64,000 nucleotides of DNA from Silurus meridionalis (Eukaryota > Chordata > Actinopteri > Siluriformes > Siluridae): the NCBI RefSeq assembly GCF_014805685.1, contig NC_060900.1:7212450-7276449 (forward strand), written 5' to 3'. Shown here piece after piece: positions 1 through 12,700 of the stretch; the first letter of the stretch is position 1, and each line of letters starts with the position of its first letter. A program made the translations under genes and the position numbers. The notes below the pieces were generated by a model. It saw nothing but the letters and a program-made list of their open reading frames with translations, ran no database searches and was not told where the DNA came from.

Positions 1-410
1 CAGTGCATCGGCATAAATCGATGACGATGTGATGCATTGATTTATAAAAAAAAAAGAAAGGAAAAAAAGGTGTTTGTTGGATACGTAAGTTGGCATTTGT
101 ATCACGATGCATCGTCTTTAACATATCTGCATCGTTAAAAAAAAGATATATTTATTTATAATTATTAGTAGATGCGAACTTTAGAAAGTGACCAAAAATT
201 TGTGACCGATTTTTTTTTTTATATGTAGATTGATTTCTCCTCGCTAAACTGTCTCAAGCTCATTCTTTAAGCAAAATATGACGTATCAAAACAATATCGA
301 CACTGAGGCATGTCCTGGGAGTCACATAGATTATAGATTAACATGGCAGAGGTAGAGCTGCATCTTTCTGGAGCCAGAACAGGAAAAGACATCTGGTTTT
401 ATTTAATCTT

Positions 411-493
<83 letters not shown>

Positions 494-758
494 GGGCAGT
501 GTGTTAGAAGTCAGAAGGCACTTAAGTACATTTATGATTTGCTGTCTGTCTGAACCAAAGAAATAAAAGTGAACTATCTGTACCACATAGAATTGCATAG
601 CATTATATTTTCCCACTGCATTGTATTGCATTGATTCCGCATTGTGTTGAAATCGAAATCCGATCACACTGCACTGTAATAGGGGTGAATCGTATCGCAT
701 CGGTAGCTGATTCAAATGTATCTTTAATGTATCGTACCGTTGGCTGTGCACATCTCTA
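1..758. repeat. Truncated dispersed repeat with a (GT)n microsatellite
   Basis: Both ends of this stretch carry repeated GATGCATCG/GTATCG-like words (1-135 and 650-735), and the right side ends GTGCACATCTCTAAT, a phrase typical of old dispersed DNA transposons in fish. The left side is cut by the window edge. A perfect 74-bp (GT)n run occupies 416-489. I cannot assign a family; hAT-like is a guess. Confidence 0.35.
416..489. repeat. (GT)n microsatellite
   Basis: Uninterrupted GT dinucleotide run of 74 bp, inside the repeat-derived sequence upstream of mrps25. Confidence 0.95.
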
Positions 759-786
759 ATCCCTGGTATAGGAAGTCTTCTCCAAA

Positions 787-801
787 CCTCTAGGTGGCAG
801 T
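787..801 (+). promoter_or_regulatory. CTCF-like motif upstream of mrps25
   Basis: CCTCTAGGTGGCAGT matches the core CTCF consensus CCASYAGRKGGCRSY at 14 of 15 positions and lies about 110 bp before the mrps25 start codon. The surrounding 760-911 segment is non-repetitive and presumably holds the mrps25 promoter and short 5' UTR; no TATA box is evident, as expected for a housekeeping gene. The motif match is seen; binding is inference. Confidence 0.4.
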
Positions 802-911
802 GAAGAGTTTTTTCTTCCTACAGTAAATACGGAGCAGGGCGAGAAGAACATGAGCTGGTGCTGAGAATAATATCTTTTTACATCAGTGTGTCAGTTTAAC
901 TATATTTAACC

Positions 912-2851
912 ATGCCGATGAAAGGAAGTTTCCCCATACGGAGGACATTAGAATATCTACAGAAAGGAGAGGTGGTGTTCAAAAACACGGTGAAAATCAT
1001 GACCGTGAATTACAACACGTGTGGAGAATTGAGTGAAGGCGCAAGGTCAGTCACTTAGCCTGCTAGCCTGCTAGCTGAGTTTCTCTCAGTGATGGGGGAG
1101 ATACATTCATTTTTAAAAACACCTCTGTTAAAATGATACGGATACAAATCCATTACTGGTTAAAGTGTGATAAATATTTGGCGTGATATAATAATATAAG
1201 TTAATTTTCTTCTGGATTGCAATAGAAATATTTCTATAAACTTTTTCCTGGAAAGGAAAGGCAGAAACAGGTGTTGCATTATACCAAACATTATATAAAA
1301 ATGAAAGTGATTCCTTTCATGTATGATTTGTTATTAATGATCAATAAATAAAAACGACTGAAATCTGTTTAACTGATGCAGATTTATTTTTTAGGTCAGT
1401 GAAAATTATAAATGCAACGAGATATATATATATATATATCTATATATCTCTATATATATTAGTATAGCATGCCAAATGTAAGGTCACCATTGGCCAGCTT
1501 TGGCCCCTTGTTTGGGCATCTCTGATCTGTATAAAAAAGATATTCAGGTGGCTAGTTTAAATTGATGCTAAAAGATACTCAGGTGAGATTACAGACTATG
1601 TCTATTTTCATGAAGCTTATTTTAAACAGAATTCGTTAACGATGATGTGTGTGTGTGTGTGTGTGTGTGTGTGTCGTTTGCAGAAAATTTGTGTTCTTCT
1701 CCGTGCCACAAATCCAGTACAAAAATCCTTGGGTGCAAATAATGATGTTCAAAAATATGACCCCTTCACCTTTTCTCCGATTTTACCTGGGTAAGGACAT
1801 TTTGCCCAGTGGTCATGCTAATTATCGCTTAAGACTAGTCCTGTGTCTCCTGTCTTAAGATTTTTGTTTTGTTTGTGTTTGGGTAGAAGATGGAGAGCAG
1901 GTATTGGTGGATGTAGAAGGAAAAGACTATAAAGAAATAACCCAGCATGCCAAGAAGATCCTGGGCAAATCAGAGTAAGTGTTTATCTCTCTCTGCTGAA
2001 ACAAGACAATTAAAATAATCTATTTTTTATTAGCCCATTTTTATTTCGAATGTATTGAAGATATTTAGAACATTTATTAGGTTATGCAAAGGTTTATAGG
2101 ACTGTGGTGAGACCTGCGATGTTGTATGGTTTAGAGACAGTGGCATTGAATAAAAGACAGGAGGTGGAGCTGGAGGTAGCAGAGCTGAAGATGTTGAGGT
2201 TTTTGTTGGGAGTGACGACGATGGACAGGATTAGAAATGAGTTTATTAGAGGGACAGCGCATGTAGGACGTTTTGGAGACGAGGTGAGGGAGGAGAGATT
2301 GAGATGGTTTGGACATGTGCAGAGAAGATTCCTCTTGAAAAAAGGGAAAAAGCTCAAATAAAACTTATTTCTGTAATTCATGTCACGTTAAAAGCGGCAA
2401 AAAACAAAACTATTATGTAATGATGCGTATTGAAAATACATTGCGTTTAAGCATTGGATTTTGTACTTTTTAATGAATAAATCCTTGCGTCAGATCTTAA
2501 GTGGATTTTACTCCCTGTAGCATTGATTTTCACTTTCATCAGTGCGTTACAGACGTGCAATACTGAAATGCATCAGGTTACAGCTTAAAAGCATTCTACT
2601 GTAAAAACATTTTATAAATGCCTAAGACTAACACACAACTCCATCTTTTTCCTCACAGTAAAGTTTTGCAAGCAGAGGCATTAGCCAAGATGGAGTCCTC
2701 AAACCCTGCAAACTTCGGGCCCAAAAAATACTTCTTGCGTGAGTGTATAAGTGAAGTGGAAGGTCAGGTTCCTCACCCAGGACTCGTGCCCTTGCCAAAA
2801 GAGATGACTGGCAAATACAGAACCAAAATGGCAGCAAGCTCTGAGGACTAA
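912..2851 (+). CDS. mrps25: Mitochondrial small ribosomal subunit protein mS25 (MRPS25), 4 exons
   Basis: The protein is a structural component of the mitochondrial 28S ribosomal subunit (mS25, thioredoxin-like fold family). Coding exons are 912-1045, 1684-1790, 1887-1974 and 2659-2851; each junction has GT-AG ends and the phases join exactly to give 173 residues, the same length as the human protein as I remember it. It starts [16 protein letters not shown], continues with a highly conserved core around [15 protein letters not shown] and ends in ..KMAASSED before TAA. The start ATG at 912 gives the family N-terminus directly. Exon 2's acceptor follows a TG microsatellite (1646-1674). Intron 3 contains a LINE fragment. 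A candidate poly(A) signal AATAAA lies at 3283-3288. The gene converges on rbsn. Identity is by recognition of the family sequence; I consider it close to certain. Confidence 0.96.
1646..1674. repeat. (TG)n microsatellite at the mrps25 exon 2 acceptor
   Basis: A 29-bp TG run sits nine bases before the exon 2 boundary (acceptor CAG at 1681-1683), taking the place of the usual polypyrimidine tract. Confidence 0.9.
2089..2345 (+). mobile_element. 5'- and 3'-truncated RTE-like LINE fragment in mrps25 intron 3
   Basis: Translation gives a stretch including [19 protein letters not shown] and, later, [11 protein letters not shown], the C-terminal part of the reverse-transcriptase ORF of a non-LTR element common in fish. 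The same protein segment recurs at 55911-57062 (-) and 62966-63430 (+). Only the region downstream of the RT catalytic core remains and it is in sense orientation relative to mrps25. It is open for 85 codons but has no sign of being an exon. RTE clade is my assignment by general resemblance. Confidence 0.7.
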
Positions 2852-5224
2852 CTCAAGCCACAGGAAAAGTTGAGGATTTTATCATCTTTCCATCCACACA
2901 CAGATCTTCTGCCTAAACGGACTGCATCAGTATGTGTGTCAATTCTTTTGCTGTACTGTGGAATTAACAGTTAAGAGCTGTAGTGTATATTTCAATTGTA
3001 AATTCTTGGATTACTACTTGGTCTTCACGAAGACTTGGTGATGAATGAATGACACCACAGTAAAGATTCGTTTTGACCTTAGCATTCTTATTTAATCAGT
3101 TTTATTAGTGCAGTGAATTTGCACTTGGGGGAGGAAAATTAACAGGTTTCATTATTCAAATGCTACCAGACTTTCTACTGGTCTACACGTTATTGACACC
3201 AAATTATTAGAGAAATATCACTCAAAAAATAGGTTCTGCATTTGGCTCTGTGCAGATGTTTGAGTTTTTAATTAACTTGATAAATAAATCGGTGATCTAT
3301 TGTTAAGGAAACTTTTTATATTGTGATTCCCATGTAAAGTGTACAGGAAGGAGGTGTCAGTGCAGAACCGGTGTAGTGTTAGACAACATATTCCATTTTA
3401 AACAAATATCAACATCATGGGGGAGGAGACTGGAGAAGGTGCTGCATACCATTATCAAAAATGCTGATACAAAGCTATTAAAAGACTCAACAACATTAAA
3501 GTTTCCTTTGCCAGGAAGTTGATCAGAAGGTTGGCGTTTCAGCTGACGAGCTTCAACTTTTAAATGTGAAAATGGCTTTTCAGAATAAAACCAAAATCTG
3601 TTCATTTTCAGCAGAGTGATTTAGGTCTTAATACAAGTCTGAAACCAGTAGAGCGCATTTTCACGACTGCCAGGACGCACCAGAAACGAAGGCGATCTTT
3701 GCATTAGGCTGACATTTTTTACGGATAAAAGCAGACGTAGATCTCGGAAAAAAAAAAAAACATTCAGCAAATTTGTAATATTACAAATCTTAGAAAACGA
3801 GTATTATTCATTTCCTTGTCAATAATCAGGGAAACGTCTCATATTTCCAGTTCATCATCAGGTATGCTCTTTGCAACAAAGATGGGAAAAAATAATCACC
3901 ATTAGCTTCTTAGAAGAAAGAGAAATTTCATAACCACAAAAGAACAAATGTAGTTATTGATCATGTTTTCTTGTAGTGAGATCCTTTCCAGTAACAGTGA
4001 AACACACTCTCTTCTTATCATGAGCTGCCGATGGGATTTTTTTTCTTCTTGTGTATCAACTCACGCAAGCGAGCCTTCATTTGATCGATCGTGATTTCTC
4101 AATTGGATAAATCAGCAAATTTATAGGGAGGATTAATCGTGAAAGTATTCTGGCAATGTTGCACCACCTCTTTGCCAAAGCCACATTTCTGCCATGCTGA
4201 TAATAGTGTTATGATGAGAAAACAGGCAATTCATAGAGTAGGTAAAATATGACCTATAATAATATGTACTATGAAGAAAACTTGGCTGCCTTTATTTTTC
4301 TTTGTGCGTTCTCTATAATGTTTGAATAGTGATGTGCTGGTTTGGCGTACGTGCGCAAGCAGTTGCATCCGTTACCAAACAACGGGCCTCATTTATCAAT
4401 CGATTTATCAAGAACTGCGATTACGAAACTGATTAAAAGATTTTAAAGCCTATAAACGCGTGTGCATGCTTTCGTATGAAGAGTCTGATTATTGCAAGGT
4501 AAAGCAGTGCATAAATATAATTCCTTCCTGGGATTGAATATGATTGATATTAAAAATCAATTGATGTTATAATTATTCCTTTGATAATGGATTATAGACC
4601 TATTTAATGATTCCAAATGAATTCAAAACAAGTGCATAAATTTAAATCTATATATTCAATTCTCAAAAAAAAAAGAGGAGAAGGAGGATTTTATGTTTAC
4701 AACGTCTAGTCGAATACTCAAGCATGATCAGAAGTGCACAGTGTATCTCATGCGTGTTCTGGAGCCCTGCCCGAGTAGTACAGCAGCCAAATAAAATTTT
4801 CAAATCTCTCCTATTTACAGAAATGCATTCTTTATATCCGTATGGTTAATGTTTGTACACAACAGATTTATTGCTACGCAAATACGCAAAAACTACATAA
4901 AGCTTCCTTGTGTTGTTGTAAGCTTTGGAACAAAGACTTGTCTTACTGTGTGCACTGCAGTGGCTGAGCTGCATTACTGGTAGATTTCACACACTCTGCT
5001 CTTTAAAAGGCCTATGAGCTTTGCCTTGAGTTTTGGGGTGTCACTAAGTACGCATCTGTGCTTTCAGGTGCAAATCAGTATAAAAGAAACTAGCATTACC
5101 AAAGAGTTGTAAATCTGGTAGGTATTTTTTAGATCAGCTTCAGCTCGTGAAACATTTACACACACGCACTTCAATTTCAAGATTGATAAATGAGGCCCAA
5201 TAAATCTTAGACCAAAAATTTGTG
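2852..5224. other. mrps25-rbsn convergent intergenic region
   Basis: This holds the mrps25 3' UTR (probable AATAAA at 3283-3288) and then AT-rich single-copy-looking sequence. A TTTATT at 4867-4872 would be an AATAAA on the minus strand and could end a long rbsn 3' UTR of about 0.8 kb, but I cannot tell. Around 3720-4130 the sequence is AT-rich and has no coding potential. No RNA gene is evident. Confidence 0.5.
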
Positions 5225-5440
5225 CTATATGGACAAAAGTGTTGGGACCCGATTTTTCTAGCCATATGAGCTTCTTCTCCAAACTGTTACCACAAAGTTG
5301 GATTCCACTACTAAATCTTGTGGAATCTTCAGAGATGATTTGGAGGTTATTTTAACAGCAAATGAACACTAAGCATGGAATAGGATGTTAAAGTACATAA
5401 AATCTTATGGTCAGGTGTCCACAAACTTTTGCTCATATAG
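5225..5440. mobile_element. Tc1-type MITE, 216 bp, near the rbsn 3' end
   Basis: Imperfect terminal inverted repeats: CTATATGGACAAAAGT at the left and ACTTTTGCTCATATAG at the right (14 of 16 positions pair). Subterminal GGTCAGGTGTCCACAAAC is shared with the copy at 45632-46108. Lies in or just beyond the likely rbsn 3' UTR. Confidence 0.7.
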
Positions 5441-5688
5441 TTTTTCTTTCTGATGTAATATATAACCAAGGTAATGAGTTTAGTGTGTTTGTGTATGAAT
5501 ATCTGTAGGAGCTCTATGTATAAATGTAGGTCTTTGTTTTATGCAGCTTTCTTCAGTTTTAGGCTGTAAGAGGTGCATGCCAAAGGTGAAACATACACAA
5601 CAAAACATAAAATGTATTTTTACTTCCAGCCTCCTGATCCCAAACGATGGAAAAAAGAACTTGTAAAAGCGACACAAATCGACAACGG

Positions 5689-6750
5689 TCAGGGCGCTTT
5701 TCTCTTCTGCTCCTGCAAAGTGCACTGTAGCTCCTTAAGGTTTTGGGAGAGCAGCTCCACTTCATCTGTGCGTCCGCTGCGCTTGGCATCGAACATGTAT
5801 GCACGGATGTTATCGATCTGTTGAAGCAACAGCTCTTCCTCAATAATGTCGTCCAGTGCTGGCCCGTCATCATCATCGTCATCTTCGAATGGGTTGGTTG
5901 ATGCGGACGGCATCTTGTCTGAGATCTCTTTGAAGGGGTTACCTTTTCCATCATCCTCAGCATCGTCTGCAAATGGGTTTTGAGGTTTCTTCTCAGCCTG
6001 TACTTCCTGCTCCTCATCCTCACTGTCCTCAAAAGGGTTGTATTCTTTGGGTTTTCCAACAGCGTTCTGCTGCTGCTCCCCATGGATCTCTTCACTGAAA
6101 GGGTTTGTGGTGTCTTCCTCAACTGGAGTGGCATCGTCTTCTTCAAATGGATTTAGTGAAGTCTCACCACCAGGGGGGGCTGTAGTGCATTCATCTCGCT
6201 GTAAAGGTGGTGAATTGCCAGGCAAAGGTGGAAAGGAGTTCATTGACAAAGTATTAGATTGTGGACTTGTTTCCGAATACCACCCGCTCTCACTCTTTTC
6301 CACCCAGTGTTCATCGACGTTCTTTGACTCCCCTGAATTTGAGAAGTCCATTCTGCTCATATGGCTCTCCAGCTCCCTCTGCTGAAGATGAAGGATCTGG
6401 CTTCTTTGTAGGTCCTCCTCCTGGGCTTGACGTTGTGAGATCTCAATGGCTCGGCTTAACTGCTGAGTATTAAACTCCTCATACAGCTGTCGCAGGTTCT
6501 CCTCCAGCATGGCCGCCTCATCGGTGCAGTTTGCTGCTCGAGCCTGCTGAAGGAACGACTCGATGTTGTTAATCTGCTGCAGCAGTGGGTCGTCCGCTTC
6601 ATTGGCCGAGCGAGATGTCGAAGAAGGCAACCAGCCGCCACCTTTAGTAATCCGAGGGCCTGGTGCGGGCCGAGGGGTGTCTCCGTCGGCACTGTTGGTC
6701 ACACGATTTTTCTCATTTTCAAGTCGACGCTTTTGTGCTTCCAGGGACGC
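5689..6750 (-). CDS. rbsn: rbsn last coding exon: Rab4-binding hairpin, NPF array, Rab5-binding C-terminus
   Basis: A single 1062-bp exon encodes residues 412-764. It begins with a charged coiled coil, then [14 protein letters not shown].. near 465, a low-complexity linker, an acidic region bearing six NPF tripeptides each followed by acidic or polar residues, and a second DPLLQQ-like hairpin [20 protein letters not shown] near 715. The two hairpins look like internal duplicates. TGA is at 5689-5691. Human rabenosyn-5 has a similar number of NPF motifs but a somewhat longer linker. Confidence 0.95.
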   Translation of the reverse strand, partial: ASLEAQKRRLENEKNRVTNSADGDTPRPAPGPRITKGGGWLPSSTSRSANEADDPLLQQINNIESFLQQARAANCTDEAAMLEENLRQLYEEFNTQQLSRAIEISQRQAQEEDLQRSQILHLQQRELESHMSRMDFSNSGESKNVDEHWVEKSESGWYSETSPQSNTLSMNSFPPLPGNSPPLQRDECTTAPPGGETSLNPFEEDDATPVEEDTTNPFSEEIHGEQQQNAVGKPKEYNPFEDSEDEEQEVQAEKKPQNPFADDAEDDGKGNPFKEISDKMPSASTNPFEDDDDDDGPALDDIIEEELLLQQIDNIRAYMFDAKRSGRTDEVELLSQNLKELQCTLQEQKRKAP

Positions 6751-9700
6751 CTGAAATAGTGAAAACAACGGAAATCAGTTTAATTTATATAAACCATCAG
6801 AAAAGAAGCATCAGACCTTTAATGCAGTTTATATGAATGCACCAACTAAAACACAAAAATCTCATTTTATTTCATAATAAAAACATGAAATGAGCCATTA
6901 ACATTTATAGATGTTTGTTTTAATGTTAAACTCTGTCAGCAAGCCCCGCCCCTCTCTTCTACTCTAGAAATGCCTTGGCTTGTGCTTGCAAATGTTTTTT
7001 AAAAAATTTACTGATGCAGCACCCTAGCTTTGTGTCAAGGTAAATGGAGAAGGTATTGAGTTCAGTGAAACATGGCCAAAAGTGATAGTTTGACCCAGGC
7101 CAAAAAAAAAAAAAAGTATTAAACATCTATACAGTGAATTGTTAATTACAATGAAAATTTGTTTTGTTTTCCTTCACCAGTGAGCTCTCAAGCCACATTC
7201 AAACTTTCAGAAGTTTCATTTGACTTTATCTAATTAGCCAATAAATAACGGCATGCAATAAATGCATCGAGCAAATGCGATGACTTGATTTTTAGTAGCC
7301 TGATGACAAGTTGTCATGGGCCTTTAGGGGTCGCAAATGAGCAGAAAGTGGACCTCATAGTGTAAAAACCTTGAATAGGTCTGATTAGATAGAAGTGTTT
7401 ATGACATGCATTACTATAAAAATCTAAGCATGCCAGTGCTGATAAAGTGCACACAACAATTCATGTCTATTTAAAAAATTGCCTCTTTTTTTTTTATTTA
7501 TTTATTTTTTTGGGAAAAGCACAGATTGGATTTATCCTCACATGTCTCTGTAGCTGAAGCTTCTTTTCTTGTTCCAGTTTTCGTTTTTCTTTCAGCTCCT
7601 CGTATTTTTCTTTTGTAGGGAGGGACATCAGGCCCAACAACTTCTCCTGTACAAACAAGGCAAAGGATATATGTTAATATACTATATGGCCAAAAGTATA
7701 TGGGCACCTGACCATTACACTGACAGAAGCACACCATTGTATAGAATTATATAGGTGTTGTATTTACTGATACAAAAAATGCTGCAGCATGACAATGCCT
7801 ATGTCTACAATGCAAACACCATAAGCCATAGTTTGTCAATAGTGGAAGTGGAAGAACCCAAATGGTCTGCACAGAGCTCTGTCCACAACCACAAGGAACA
7901 CCTTAGGGATGAACTGTAACCCCATCTGACAGATTGATCAGACAGTAATAGTCTTGTGATTGATTAAGCACAAATCCCAACAAAATAGAGGAAATCCTTT
8001 TGCCAGAATGGTGAAATATATGCAGTAATCTATAATGGGAGGTTTCACACACTTTTGGCTTCATAGTGTATATATTTCCAAATGAAGCTATATTAAGGAT
8101 AAATTATGCAGTCTGTGTGTCTCAGCATTACCTGCACAAACAGAGTCGCTGAGTAGCGCACCATCTTCTGCAGCTGGACAGCTCTTGGGTGAGGGGGCAC
8201 CTCATTTTTTAGTCCAAGTGTTAGAATCTTTTTACTACAAGAGAGAAGTAGAGAAACAAAAGTGAAATGACTTAGAACTTCACTAATTATATGGAGACGT
8301 AAATAAAACCAAAATTAGTCTCAGTACACAAAATCTGTAGCCTACCTCAGAGCATCGATGTGTTCATAGTATTTCTGCACCTCCAAACGAAGGCCAGCAG
8401 CAGTTTCTAGGTTATAGGTAGTCTCGCCAGCACTGTAAAGAACAGATTTGCTATTTATGTTATAAATGTCAATGAGATACATCATGCTGAGCAACAATAA
8501 TGAACTATCGCAAACAAATGAAGACAAATTTCTATTCCATGAAAAGCGAATTAGACTCAAATCAATCAGTGATCCATTTATGGGTGTGTGATATTGAAGA
8601 AAGAAAAAAAAGATCGCCATTGTTGCCTGGGATTTTGATAATCAGACCCTAATGCATAATTAAAAAAAAAATGTCATATTGTACTAGCTCAATTTTACAA
8701 TGTTATTAATATACAGATTAATTGAAACAATATACAGTAGGACAGTGTATGTATTATTTAATACTAAAGCATTGAAGTAATAACAAAAATCACAGCTCGA
8801 ATTTGGGGGATTTTACTGGGAATACTGGTGTTTTTCAGTTCCTGCCTTAGCCAATGCTGATTTCTTCAGATGAGACTCATTTTTATGTCTATAAATAGCT
8901 CTCCTTTTGTATTGATCTTTTCCCGGTTTGTCTGCTTTGTTTCCCTGATGCCTGTTTACTTCCTGTGTAAGTTTGCTTCGCTGTTTATTTTTAGGCTTCG
9001 ATTGTTTCTTTGGGTGTTTGTGGAATTATTTTTTCTCACCCTGGTGCCTTGTTCTTTTAATAAATATCATGGACTTTTATCCAGCTCCTTGTTTGTCTCT
9101 GCATATGGGTTCACACACACTCCAATGACACACACTTGTGTCCTCAAAGTGAATGTGTAAGAAGCAGGATAAAAGCGCAAGGATTTGAGCAATTATGACA
9201 AGGGGCAAATTGTAAAGTCTAGACGACTGGGTCAGAGCGTCTCCAAAACTGTATCGCTTATGGGGTATTCCCGGTCTGCATAGGTCAGTATCTATCAAAA
9301 GCTGTCCAAAGAAGGAACAGTGGTGAACCAAGGCTCATCGATGCACATGGGGAGCGAAGGCTGGCCTGTGCTATCCGATCCAACAGGCTGGAGAAGTTAA
9401 TGTTGTTAATGCACGATGGGTCAGGACTGTTTTGGCAGCAAAAACGGGACCAACAAAATATTTTTCTCAACATGTTTCTTCGCACATATCACACGCTCTG
9501 CATGAGCATGCAGTAGTACACATCATGCGGTGAATTCGTGAACGCTTTATGCAGCGTTTTAATTGGTTACTGAAAATGAATGATCTGTTCAATTTGATTT
9601 TGCATATCGTTAAAACAACAATTATATTAGCACATGTATATGTATCGCACCCCCATAGATCCATCTGCACATTCTACACTAGGCATCGGGTGCTTTCCTT

Positions 9701-12700
9701 TTTATGGAGAAAGAAAGTATTGATCTGTGGCATCTGAGGTCTTACTTGAGCGACTCGGCCATGCGGATGTACTCGGGTGCCTTCTCGTCAACTTTCTCCA
9801 TGCACATTCTCAACCTCTACACAGACACACACAGAATGCAGGGAGTGACATACAGGAATATTAACAGCCTCAACATTTTCTGCTCAAATGTAAACACTAA
9901 AATCTTTTTTAAAACAGAAGCATAATGGATATATTATGTTCTGAAATATTCACATGTTCAGTATTGTACTGGGAGTTTATTTGTCGTTACAGGAAAGTCA
10001 TTAGGCTTCAACCAACCCATGGGAAACTATTAGATGCACACTGCTGCATAACTGTATGTAATTTAAAGGAATAAAAAATATGTAGTGTATGTGAAAGTAT
10101 GTTAAAAGTCTTTTGTCATCACATTTATACAGTATGTATTCAGTAGACAGAGCTCATTATGGAGTATTCTTCTGAACGCCCACTATTTAGTGGTTTAAAA
10201 GTGCTATTGTCTTTAATAAATGTTTTTCTTGTACAAATAGTGTGAAAGTGTAAGCTGTGACTTCAGCACAAGTGTAGGAAGTTGCTGAGAAACCCATTTT
10301 ATTAGTGAAATGGTTGATTGTGTTTGGATGTGTGCCCTGTCAGTCATCTTACAGTCTCCTCTATAAGAGGAGGGGGCGGGACTTTGTAATCATGTGTATT
10401 CTCAAGGTCTCAAATATTTCAACGACAAACTTAATCTTTCCTAATGCACATTTAATTCAAGCAGGTATTTAGATCCAGAACACACTTGGATTTATTATCT
10501 GAGTACAATAACAAAAAACCTGCCTCTGACCTATATCAAATAAATTATAACAAAAATAAAACCTGTATATTTACCTCGTAAAGTTTGACAATGTCTGGCA
10601 CATTGTCTTTCTCTTCCAGCTTGTGCTGGTAACGGAGCAAAGCGTCCATGCAGTGACGACAGCAACGAATCCGGTCCTCGTCTTTCTCCTCCAGCACAGA
10701 GCTCACCGAGGAGAGGCTGGAGATGGAGCCGCGTCGTGAGGTCTGCTGCGATGCAGAGCCTCCTCCACCAGGGGACGCACCCTGCCTGGGACTGCCAGGC
10801 ACGCACAGGGCCTCTCGCGTACTACTCGTGAGTTTATCTGAAAGCAAACACACAAAGGTGAACTCATGTTGACAATAACATTTTATTCCTTTTAAAGAAC
10901 AACTATTGTAATTATAAACAAATCTCGATTAATTCATAAATTGTACTGAAACCTTAAGTTATTTTATAGTATGACAAAGTTGCAGTGGATTTGTGGTAAC
11001 TTACATGCCATAGGAAGAGGCACAAATTCCATGCACTTCCTGCACATGATGGAACCACAGAGACGGCAGTGATGACGCCGGTTTCTGATGTTGAACCTGT
11101 CCCCGCAATCAGGGCAAAATGGTACGTCCTGATCGTTCACCCATGGCACAACTGACTTTTCTAGTGCTGCACAAATAAACAAATCGTGTTATGATTTTAT
11201 GTATACAGCTCATGCCTTCAGGCACATTGTCAAGGCTTTTGTTTCTTACCCACCTCTTATCTTCCCTCCATCCATATTGGTTCTATCAAAGGAAATAAGC
11301 TAGATAAAAAAGAAATGAGCATTTAGTCAAAATATATAATGTGGGTTTTCCCATGGGCAAACAGCAAATGCATTCACAACTTTAAGACCATGTTCACCTT
11401 CTCCAGCCTGATGATGCGTTTGTTGACTTCAATGACGTAATGGTCAATTCTGGCAGCTCTGTGTTTCTTAAAATGTTCCAGGTGACTCCGAGTGGCTCCT
11501 GGTGAAACAAAAAGTGATTAGCAAACAAAATCATCAAACAATAATCAGCTCAAAAATTCTATTTAAATGATGTGAACCCACGAGCCCATTATTTGGAACA
11601 AATCCAAATATAAACAATTTTGTACAGAAATGCTTTGTCCTACTAAAAATACTGACTCACCCAATTCCTGAGGCTCCCACATATACGGATCCACGCCTCC
11701 ATAGTAAAAAGACTCGTAACTGCTATCAGTTCTCTCATCTCCATCCCGTTTCAGGAGTTTGTCTTTGGCTTTCTTTGCTTTCTGTACCAGACCTAAGTGA
11801 CAATATCGGAATACGAATTATTAGCACATTCAATTAAGCATAATATAGGACATTACACTGTTAACAGCATACAACACTCATAAAAACAAAAACAATGTAT
11901 GAATGGCCCTGAAATAGGAACTTACATTCATAAAAGCATTATTAAACCTCAAATTAATCAAAACAGGAAGTCATTTTTTATGGTGCTTTCACATGCTGTG
12001 CAGAAAAATTGACTTATTTGGCCTGAATCAGAAATCCCCCTATTGCCTTCCAAAATAACACAGTGTTCATTTTAGAAGAAACATTATGGCCAAAAACCCC
12101 CAAAAATTAGCTAGAAAGTTTTTACAAATATAATTTTGTAAAACAGAAGTGATCAACAAGGTGTCATTCACAAGGTGCCGATAAAATGGGACTTGGTAAT
12201 ATCATTGTATTTGGTACTCTTTGGCTTAACACGAGGAAGGAGTTTGCCTATACAGATCATCCGACTGGAAGTTAATAAAAGCCTCTGTAGTTGAGGTCAA
12301 GCGAGTAATGTTTTTTTATTTTTTTCCTCTCATGTGCTCATTTGCTAAGCTAAATAGCTAATCTGAATTGTCTTTCTTGCCGATGAACTCCGCCTCGGAT
12401 TCGACATACAGAATCGGCCGAAACGAACTGACGCCGTTCGACTAGAGACAGCTTGGTGTGTCCCCGGCTTTAAGTTCTTATCCTTCGTTTTTAATCTAGC
12501 CTTTTAATTTTATTGAGAGAATGAGAAGAACATTTGGAGAGACAATGCAAGTAACGTTTGGAACTGTAATGTTAGCGAGTCTTCAACCTGCTGTAGTTTA
12601 GGCTACAGGTAGGTTTAGGTACCAAAACGTGGTAACACGTGCACTGATTGGAGAGGCTTGCGGTGTTCAATAAATTATTTACATTTAAGCATTCTCTGTA

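Noticed and set aside
338..751. Histidine/threonine-rich 137-aa frame
   Set aside because: Translation of a (GT)n microsatellite and repeat sequence.
5559..6692. Alternative frames over the last rbsn exon
   Set aside because: Shadow frames with serine/arginine-biased composition; the NPF-bearing frame explains the sequence.
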